Part shown: positions 55,720-64,000 of the stretch, piece by piece
How positions within the stretch are numbered: the first letter of the stretch is position 1
Layout: every line of letters begins with the position of its first letter
Assembly: GCA_022695795.1 (NCBI GenBank)
Contig: MU404159.1
Location: 5,711-69,710 of the forward strand
DNA from: Biscogniauxia marginata
Taxonomy: Eukaryota > Ascomycota > Sordariomycetes > Xylariales > Xylariaceae
Direction: 5' to 3'
Length of the DNA: 64,000 nt
Notes under the pieces: model-generated
What the model was told of the DNA's origin: nothing
What the model saw: the letters and a program-made list of their open reading frames with translations, nothing else
The model's database searches: none
Position numbers and translations under genes: made by a program

Positions 55720-58460
55720 TGGCACTTGTCGGTCATTCTGTAACCGATATCAGGTTTCAACAGGTTGATAATGGGTACCTTAGAAGGCAAAGGCTGCCGA
55801 GGCTACTAAGTCCATCACTGTAGATATATATAAGTCAATGTCAGGGGGACCTTACATGACATACGGTTGGAGATTCGTTGCGGTGTAGATAGTTGATCTA
55901 GCGCTCGACCTAGTTCTGAATAGGCTCAAGCTTTTCTCAACTAATGGATGCCTTGCTGTAAAGTCTTTAAATCCTCTAGGTCAATGCCTTAAAAGTTGGA
56001 TGAATATTTGATGCAACACTCGCCCCGGTCCCGTCCCAAGTCGGTTCGGCATTTCTCGCCAATGGTGTGAGCTCTTACCAATTCACGAAGCACAATCAAC
56101 GGTAAGCAAACAAATGTGTATCTATTGCCAATGTTTCGCTTACAATAACAGCTTTCATCCGGATTGGCGGGAAGCCTCGCGTGACATTCGCCTCAAACCT
56201 TTCAGCCGAGCGTATATAATGGAAGAAGAGGTGAAATGAAGGGCGTTATGGCTTGTGGACTCTGAGGGATCTTGAAACGAAGTTCATTTCGAACCTTGAC
56301 GGTTTCGACAACAGAGGTTGTAATTTGGTAGTTTTTTGAGGCTCGGATGGCAACGCATAATCGCCTCATTTCGCGCATCACGATAGGTAATTTGCAATGC
56401 ACATACGTAGTATACATGGGTAAGTACTTACATACTGTTTGCATACTTGTCTCGTCAACAACGCGTTTACCATCGGTGTGGACTTTGCTTCTCCCCACAA
56501 CCAGATGAAACAATACAAGAGTTAACATGAACCAGAAATGAAGATAGAAGAAAAACAGATAACCTAGTATTTCAACCATCAAACGGCTGGTTAGGTAACA
56601 CCACTACTACGTACGTATTACAGCCTTGTGGATCAGCTCGCCTGTTGACCGACTCCCGGATATCATGAAGACCCCTGGCAGTCTGGTCAGTCCAAATCAC
56701 GCAACGAACGCGCGGGCAACATGGCCGATGCGTAGTTGTTAGCCCGTGCACCACGATGATATGATGTTGGTATACGGCAAGTTATAGCCGACGCTTCTTT
56801 CGTTTGTCCCGGCGGCAGCAGCGGATTTCGTTTCTTATTCCAGAACATTGAGGAGCCAGCACGTCTCTTAAGTAACTGGCAAATAGTGATCGGCCGTGAG
56901 GTGTGCTAAGAGACAAGGGTGTCCCTTCAACCGCCGACAGCGACGACCACGAATGACGAATTTCAGCACAGACTGGTGGGTAGTAAGTCAGTACACATAC
57001 TGGACCGTAGATCTTAGAAGAAAAAAAAGCCCGACGCCAAGGCCTGGGAGTTTCAAATCCAGCCATGGTCGAAGTTAAGATGAACCATAGTTTTTATAAC
57101 ACACTAAAACGGACCTAAGTGAGGTCGAAGGAAGCCACAACGTCATTTTTATATTATATACGGAGTACGCAAATGGCCAATGTTTTATCAATAGAACATT
57201 GGAGACTTCTCCAACAATCTGCTGATCGCTATGAGCCATGCCTCTTCCCCTACTCCCAATCAGGATCCAATTAGGAATTCCAAGGCCCAGAGTTCCGGGA
57301 GGGGGGAGGGGCAGGACCATGGAAACATGGAAACATGATTAGGTTTGAAAAAGTGGGCATGATTCAAGACCGACGATAAATGCAGTGGACGATCGGGTCA
57401 AAGAGACATGCAGTAGTATAGGCATCACCGCTTGAACTTGAACTTACCGACCTGTTGCCTTTGATAAACAGCGCATAGGTACCTGTATTAGCAAATAGCA
57501 GATACGGAGGTTGCTATGCATATGTAATCCCCGACGAGCCATGGCAATTGATATGCAAAGAAAAAGGGGGGTTCAGCTTAAATGTACTCGTATACATGGG
57601 AGTATACCTATGTATATATATATATATCAATATAGTATACACGTGATGTTTATGCTACCGCACCTAGACTGGTAATATCGAAGGATGAAAGGGCAGGCTT
57701 GTAGGGATTGATAGCAAATGATGGCGCGGTCCTAGAGAGACCTTAGGGCTCTGCTCACTTTAGGTGACGAATCTTGTACCAGAGGTAACACGAGAATTCC
57801 CGAGATGCAGGATCGCATTAGTGGCATATCGATATCCCTGATCTGGCGAATCAAAATGGGGAATTGGAGACCCCCGGCAATTCAAATTTCGTCTAATCTG
57901 CATCTCTCGAGACTCAGACCAATCAAGGCCGGTCTGTGCCTGAGAATAGCGCCGCCCGCAGCGCCGTACCTGACTAGCCGAGTAATAAAGGTAAATGATC
58001 AGCATGAATAGCGCTACCTGAATTATCTTAGGTGGTGTAGGTATAATCCGATAATAGGTCCGTCTCCCATCCTTCTTTTTGGGCTCTTCACCGTTGAGGG
58101 CTTCGTCACCTCCCGACACGGGAAAAGTAAGCCATTGCTTCGTATATATTCTGGTATAGGAAGGAGGGTAGCAATAAGGGGTAGTAGAAATAAATAAATA
58201 TATACCTACCTAGGTATATACACAAATATAGTGATATGATAAAAGGTATGTATTTCTATTTTAGTGCACAATCCAAGTGAGGTTGCAAAGTTGCTAGGTA
58301 AGCAATAAGTCAATTGTGTCTCACTCCTATGAATGTGTCTGAGTACAACACCTAAATAGTACGTGTAGTTAGCTGTGAAAGGCATCAATCGGTTTGTTTA
58401 TGTGATGAATTGTATGTTGATGAGTTGAGTTGCAAACAAAAAGCTCACTTGCAATGTACA
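55720..58460. other. long intergenic stretch with doubtful small ORFs
   Basis: 2.7 kb with no firm gene. A minus-strand frame at 56202-56579 encodes a hydrophobic N-terminus but nothing recognisable. A minus-strand frame at 57760-58119 lacks an ATG. It contains GRRTYYRIIPTPPKIIQ followed by a stretch that could itself be a 47-bp GT-AG intron. TA repeats lie at about 57609-57640 and TAGGTA motifs near 57477 and 58200. Confidence 0.4.
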
Positions 58461-58465
58461 AGTTA

Positions 58466-58524
58466 CAATACCTACCTACCTACAGTTAAGTAGGTACAGT
58501 ATGTAGGTAGGTAGGTTCAGTAAG
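58466..58524. repeat. inverted CCTA / TAGG microsatellites
   Basis: CTACCTACCTACAG is followed after a few bases by TAAGTAGG and ATGTAGGTAGGTAGG, so complementary tetranucleotide runs face each other and could pair. It lies upstream of the SH3 gene leader. Confidence 0.7.
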
Positions 58525-58620
58525 GCAATCAATCCCTGCTGCAGGTCCGGTCTTTCTCCCCCAAAGAAGAAACACCCCGGCCTTTCTAGTCGATCCTGGC
58601 CCTGCTTCTGTACAGTACCT

Positions 58621-58649
58621 AGGACAGGATAGGACAGGATAGGACAGGA
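58621..58649. repeat. 10-bp tandem repeat (AGGACAGGAT)
   Basis: Two full copies and a third nine-base copy in direct tandem, in the promoter region of the SH3 gene. Confidence 0.85.
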
Positions 58650-58734
58650 ACAAGCTTTAGAGTGAAAGCAAGAGCGACTGAGCACCCCACTCCCGCGCAA
58701 AGCAACCACTCACAACCACCTTCTTTGCTTCCGA

Positions 58735-59283
58735 CTCTCTCTTTTTCCCTCCCGACCTTCTCTCCCTCTTGTCCTCTCTTCCCTTCTTTTCCCCCTCCCC
58801 TCTTTACCGACTTGCCGTTGCATCGCATACACGGTTTCTATCCCTCTTTCTGCCGGAGTTGGGCTTGCCGGATCCCTTCTCAGTTCCATTCATTCCTTTC
58901 CACTTTACCCGACTGTGATTTTGCTTCAAGGATTCACGCACTTTCGCTTTTTACCCAACCCACAAACCATCGACTCGACGCCTTGAAGGTCCGAAGACTT
59001 CAATTCACTCACACGACGCCCGAGTAGACACCCGTTTATCCTTGGAACCCTCTCCGAATCGCAGCCTCTCTGCTGAACGACGCTCTCGAGCGAATTACAT
59101 TCCTTTTCTAAGTACTCGACACGAAACTACCCACCCGCGACTTAAACTCGAGTTATGTCAACGGATGCTTGATAGCCCGCCAAGAATATAGTACATGTTT
59201 TAGCTATCGCGCTGGAAACAGTTCCCTCTCCCGTGATAGCCTCACTGGTTTGCTAGAATTTCAATACCGACCGATTCTTCGCG
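58735..59283 (+). promoter_or_regulatory. CT-rich tract and leader of the SH3 gene
   Basis: A pyrimidine-rich run (58735-58806) made of CTCTC, CCCTCC and CTTCTTTTC blocks is followed by about 480 bp of CT-biased leader. In filamentous fungi such tracts commonly lie at transcription start regions, so a long 5' untranslated leader is likely; that is inference. Confidence 0.5.
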
Positions 59284-61260
59284 ATGCCGATCCGCCACAA
59301 GCACCTCCACGAGAGGCAAGTTAAGGAAGCCTTGGATGGCGTCGTTGACCATGTCGCGAAAGCTGCCGAACCCAGTGCTGTGATTGAGGGCAGATCTCCG
59401 GAGACCATCTTCCAAACAGTTTATACTACCCTGAAGCCAACTTTCGATGGACCAATAGGTGGTTATACGACCGTCGGCAAAACCGAGGAGGCCGCCGAGA
59501 CCCAAATCGCCTCGCCGACGACTCCGGTACAGGTAGAACCAACGACGACCGTCAAAGCCGAGGTCACAGCAGCGGCCGCATCGTTGGATACCGATGCTTC
59601 AGCCCAGAAGACACAAGTCTTCCAAGAAACCAACAAGAACACTCTGCCCGACTCTATAGTTGCACCGACGGTCACGTCTGACATGGATGAAAACGCAACT
59701 CTTGCCGTTGCGACAAGCCCAGCGTCTTCGCAGACCAAAGCGACACAGGTCCTCGAGACGACCTCCGCAACGAGTGCTGCAGCCACCGCATCTTCGACGG
59801 CTGAGTCCAGTTCTTCAAGCTCAGAAACGAGTGGCGCTGCCAAGGCTGGCATTGCCATTGGAGTCTTAGGTGGTTTACTGGTTGTGGGCCTTCTTATTTT
59901 CTTCTTATTCAATAAGCGCAAGAGGGAAATGAAGAAGCTGCAAGAAGCCGAAGATGAGAAGATTAATGGGCCGTTTGATGGACAGTTCAATGGCCGTCCC
60001 GAGTCTGTTCTTACCACGCGAACAAGCGCTACCGCCCCCCAGCTTAGTCTTCGACCCGTCACCCAGTTCATGCCCACTTTCAATGAGCGTCGATCAAGCA
60101 AAGGAGCTGCCCTCGCCTTGGCAACAGGCGGCGCCGGCAATAACCAGCAGAACGGAACACGCGGTATGGGTGCTAGTGCGTGGGAGCGGCCGTCCACCAG
60201 TCGCACCAATGACCATGACAATCCCTTTGGTAACCAAGCCGAACGTGCCTATACTCCTACAGGCAGCGAGCCGTCTGGCGCCAACGTCCAGGCCCGGAAC
60301 CCATTCGATGCACCGGAAAACGTTGTCGGTGTCGCCCAGACAACCGACTCGCCACCTAATGGACCTCCTGCCAGCAATGCTTTAGTCGCCGGGGCCGCTG
60401 GCGCGGCTCTAGCTCGTAAGGCTTCCACTCGGAAGGAAAGCCCTACTCCCCTTGATCTTACCAGACAAGTCACTCCGCCAAGCCCAGCAGGTACCGAGTT
60501 TAGCATGAACTCAGTTGCGCCTGGACAGTCCCCCGGTCCGTCCAAGAGTGCTGCAGCCATTGCAGAAGCTGGCGGACCTCCATCCTCAGTCGTTCACCGC
60601 GTGCAACTAGATTTCAAGCCGACCCTAGAAGACGAAATGGGGCTGCGTGCTGGCCAATTAGTCCGACTACTGCACGAGTACGATGATGGCTGGGTAAGTA
60701 TATATCAAGGCTAGTAGTGACCAAATTTGTGCTAACTTGCCTAGGCTCTCTGTATTCGACTCGACCGTTCTCAGCAGGGCGTTGTCCCGAGAACTTGCTT
60801 GTCAACCCGACCAGTTAAGCCGCGACCTGCAGGTGGTGCGCCGGGAGTCCGCCCCGGCCCGCCTGTGAACCCCAACAGCCCCCGAGGCCCACCCCGAGGC
60901 CCACCTCGTGGTCCCGGCCAAAGACCAATGACCCCGCAAGGTGGTCCTCCATATGGACGACCTCAATCACCCGCCTCAATACGGCCATACTCGCCAGCTG
61001 CCGGACGTCCAATGAGTCCTTACGGAAGTCGCCCTGCTTCGCCTGCCGGGGGCAGACCCATGAGTCCCGGTCCTCAAGCCCAGTCTCCAAGGCCTCAGCC
61101 GCAGAGCCCAAATGGGATGAACCGACGACACACCCCGCCTGGTCCTAGTCCCATGAACCCCAATAGCGACGCTGGGTATTCGCCACCACAAAGCCGATCA
61201 CCACAAGGACCGTCTCAGGGCCCGGTTGGTCGAAAACCCGTCCCAGGTCAGGCATATTAA
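59284..61260 (+). CDS. membrane-anchored SH3 protein, Fus1-like architecture
   Basis: Two exons, 59284-60693 and 60745-61260, with a 51-bp intron in phase 0, give 641 residues. Order: a Thr/Ser/Ala-rich N-terminal half (residues 1-187), a single TM helix at about 188-210 (GIAIGVLGGLLVVGLLIFFL) followed by KRKRE, a long low-complexity cytosolic linker, then an SH3 domain at about 438-495 (VQLDFKPTLEDEMGLRAGQL, then DDGWALCIRL and GVVPRTCL), and a Pro-rich tail with repeated RPMSP and SPxG units. Ser/Thr-rich exterior, one TM and a cytosolic SH3 is the layout of yeast Fus1 and related polarity or fusion proteins. No clear N-terminal signal peptide is seen, so the TM would act as anchor. The intron lies exactly at the conserved Trp of the SH3 domain. 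Confidence 0.85.
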
Positions 61261-63240
61261 TGTGTAATCATACCGATCTCTGTACAAAGTGACTTGATCA
61301 GACACGACGGAAGTACTCCGTCTCTGTCTACTTGAGCTGCACATTGGACAGCTGCATCTGGCCGATGCCAATGCCTGGCATCTCCCTGACCTGTTGACCA
61401 TCGACCACCCCACCTTGACGAACGTTGACGAATGTTGAAACGATATTTAAAACTTCTTGTCACTCACTTGCGACCGTTTTTCCCTTTGAACTTTTATATC
61501 ACTTCTTTTTCCTTCTTTCGCGCCAAACCATACCATATTAGCCCATCCTCTCTGGCCCTCCTCGAAAAGCTACAGAGCCGATCTCGAATACCCAAATAAG
61601 CGACTACGCTATATTTCCTACTATTCAGATCGGCGCGGTTTTGGTAATTTTGATAATTTTTGTGCATAATTTCTAGTTGAGAAGGCGACGCCTAAGTTCG
61701 CCTGCTTACTTAGAAGCCCCATCTTCCCGCTCAAGCTGGAAGACTGGCGCTGATTAATTCTACATTTCGTCGGGTAGGTCATCATAACCACCCTTCGACT
61801 CTTCCTGAGCGCTCTGTCCGCTCCGGGTTGAAGCGTTGTCGATTTTCGTACCTCTCACATTCGGACTCGCGTCCTGAATGCTGAGTTTGGGTGGTACTGT
61901 CGTTCCTTTTTTTGTGTTTGGACAGCTCCATCTTGGTGGCAGGCTTCGTTGGTCTAAACGAGTTTGTTGTGTGAGGCTGGACAGGACGGAGCCCCGGCTG
62001 CTTACTTGAATGAGAGGAAGATGGGCTGTGCCTAAAGGAATGATGATGATAAGGACGGGGATTGGGGATGATGGTGTGATGGCTGGTATCAGTTGTTCAG
62101 TTTATGTGTAAGAAGTCGTTACGCATGTATTTGTGTTGCTTTTTAGAGCCAGCTGGGTGTGAATTGTATGACATGATGGTGACGATGGTAGAGATGGTGA
62201 CCCTGGGGCGCCGATGTAAGTGGTGAGTGACTACATGGAGAGAATCCAAAGTGGTCGTCCTGGCGAGATAATCTGACTGCTCGAGTTCATTATTTATGAT
62301 CATGAGATGTTGGCTGAGGTGTAATACCTCGGCGTCAATGCTGAGAACCTTACCCTCGTGTTGGTGGATTTGTTAAACGGACTAAAATTGTATCTCCTAT
62401 GGCTCTTCTGGTCAACAGAACTGCTATTTTATCGAGTCTTGCATACCCTTTCTGCCCTTCTTGTTATTTCCTCGGTAGCACCAAGCAGTAACTTACTGTT
62501 ACGAAAAACTTGCTACATCATGCAAGTCTGTTCTTTCTGATATTAGCTGTCGAGCTATCAGTAGAGAAAGTCCACTGCCCTGCCCTTTCTCACCTGATGT
62601 ATCTATCTGTGACCAACCCGATGCTTTTTTTTTCTTATCCTATAGTCCCAATTAAACTGCATGAAGTGGCTATTCCTCGGCTCTTGATGAGGTTTCGTTA
62701 ATAACTCTACTACTGCACTATTCATTCATAGACTCCGTTGGATAGCACTAATAAACCTTCTAAGTCCATTAGCTTTCAAAAATCAGCAGAATATATCCTG
62801 CTACAAGATGTGGTATTGCGTTTAGCGCCATGACACCGCCCCGTGAAGTTGCTGAATACGACGAGAATCAGACATGGATGCTCACCCCCCCCGGTATGGG
62901 ACTACTACCTCCACATGCCCGGTGTGACGCCGGGAAAAGGGGTGACGAAAACAACGACCATAGCTGTCAGAATAATATTGTACGTAACATTTGTCTGGCT
63001 AGAAACACCTCTCCTGCAAATGATCATGCGGGATTATACATGTAAGACTAGATGTCCAGACGAAGCGTAGTCGCGAAATCAAGACTCTTACCTAGTACAA
63101 TATTAAGGGGCTTGTAAGCCCCCTAGGTTAGTCTTGCTCTCCATCGATGTCGGAGACAGTTCTTGCTGTGCTGTGCTACACGATCGATTCCCATCCAGAA
63201 GCCCTATTTTATTATTTTATTCGAACTTACTCACGCACGC
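61261..63240. other. intergenic, no gene supported
   Basis: 3' flank of the SH3 gene and further sequence. Overlapping frames at 62830-63070 give protein-like pieces (VRIILYVTFVWLETPLL) in conflicting frames without a recognisable family. No RNA gene seen. Confidence 0.4.
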
Positions 63241-63247
63241 GATAAAA

Positions 63248-63882
63248 TGTATTTCGTACGACTAGTGTTCCCGGTGTTATTACTCCCTCGCGAGCACGCG
63301 CGTTATCGTCGCCCAGGATCGTGAAGGTCCTGCAGGCGCTAGAGTGGACTTACTCCCTCGCTGATCGCGAAGGAGGACTTAAAATTTGACGGCAACGTGA
63401 CCATCTTCATCGTTGAGGTCTACTACCGCCTCGTCACCGCCGCTGGGAGCCTGACTTCCGACGACTACATCATCGTCTCCGGACTGGGCTGCCTGCGCCG
63501 CAGGGCTCGCGCAGGCACCTTCCCGGAGATGCTGCGGACCGGCGCCGTCGGCATGTGGAAGCCCACGGTGGAGCTCGTGGCCCCGGGCGCTCGGCCCCGA
63601 GGACGCCGTCGTGTTTCGGGGGTCACGACGACGACGACGACGGCAATTGACAACAACAACAACAACAACAACAACAACCATAATAAGAACGCACATGTTT
63701 ATCGCGAGATGTATAACCTCGTCACGATGACTGGGAAGCTCTCCGACCTAGGCGAGCGCTCTGAGATCGTGGCGTTCCCTCGGGCCCTGGGCTGCGCCGA
63801 GGCCATGTTCCACGACGGTCCGGACGCGGTCTTGGCTCGCGCGGCGGCAGCGGTGGGCACGGACGAGGCACCCGGGTACTGA
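63248..63882 (+). pseudogene. unrecognised ORF, possibly a degraded secreted-protein gene
   Basis: A frame open from about 63346 to the stop at 63882 has no ATG near its start. It reads KFDGNVTIFIVEVYYRLVTA and later YNLVTMTGKLSDLGE. An ATG at 63248 gives a hydrophobic start (MYFVRLVFPVLLL) in a frame that stops after about 25 codons. A TTACTCCCTCGC string is duplicated at 63279 and 63350. A CAA microsatellite encodes poly-Asn in the middle. The second half is GC-rich on both strands, which inflates ORF length, so coding status is unproven. Confidence 0.3.
63650..63678. repeat. CAA trinucleotide microsatellite
   Basis: About nine to ten CAA units, read as poly-Asn (AAC) in the + strand ORF around it. 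A typical slippage-prone site. Confidence 0.85.
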
Positions 63883-64000
63883 TTCGATGAGCGTGCTAAG
63901 GTTGTAGTGAGTGTAATTTAGATAGCTAAGGTGTATGATAAGATCAGCGTTGCGGATACTAGAGATACGCCTTTATCTCTGACTGAGAGGGTATAGTTCC

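Noticed and set aside
56202..56582. 126-codon minus-strand ORF with a hydrophobic start
   Set aside because: Ordinary intergenic composition, no ATG at the nominal start (TTG), no family match and no convincing splice partner.
62830..63070. Two overlapping plus-strand ORFs with a hydrophobic segment
   Set aside because: The protein-like blocks lie in different frames and no family could be recognised; too weak to call a relic.

Overview
The window is chromosomal DNA of a filamentous ascomycete (Pezizomycotina, most likely a Sordariomycete). The evidence is short GT-AG introns of about 45-70 bp inside compact genes, a long AT-rich repeat island saturated with C-to-T/G-to-A changes of the repeat-induced point mutation (RIP) type, fungal-only gene families (HET domain, fungal Bir1, Naf1, GH127 and GH43 secreted hydrolases), and many TAGGTAC-type motifs between genes. 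No operons, tRNAs, rRNAs or CRISPR arrays were found.

Layout. 1-10490 is an extreme AT-rich RIP island. A complete but dead Ty3/gypsy element with a chromodomain (1315-8901; 405-bp LTRs, 5-bp target duplication ATAAA) sits nested inside older, even more degraded repeat DNA. 10.7-37.7 kb is a normal gene-dense segment: F-box-like protein (-), Bir1/survivin homologue (-), lytic-transglycosylase-like protein (+), FAD monooxygenase (-), M3 oligopeptidase Prd1 (-), Cdc4-type myosin light chain (-), trans-aconitate-methyltransferase-like enzyme (-), CoA-binding protein (+), broken APH-like kinase (-), dienelactone hydrolase (+) and DHH phosphoesterase (-).

38.5-49.5 kb looks like an accessory segment. 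It has a secreted GH127 beta-L-arabinofuranosidase-type enzyme, a fragment of a secreted-type protein, a broken HET gene, a D-2-hydroxyacid dehydrogenase, a decayed MFS transporter and a secreted GH43 enzyme. GH127 and GH43 could act together on arabinose-containing plant polymers, with the lost transporter as a possible former partner. 51-61.3 kb returns to conserved genes: ALG9 (N-glycan assembly in the ER), NAF1 (H/ACA snoRNP assembly) and a membrane-anchored SH3 protein with Fus1-like architecture. The last 2.7 kb holds only doubtful ORFs.

Exon structures were worked out by eye from splice sites and reading-frame continuity. Most close perfectly in frame; weaker joins are stated in the entries. 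The most notable points are the antisense ORF and the 19-bp array inside the retroelement, the bacterial-type muramidase fold gene, the acid-free open extension upstream of Prd1, the APH-like gene with both a nonsense codon and a degenerate catalytic loop, and the open frame after the NAF1 stop.
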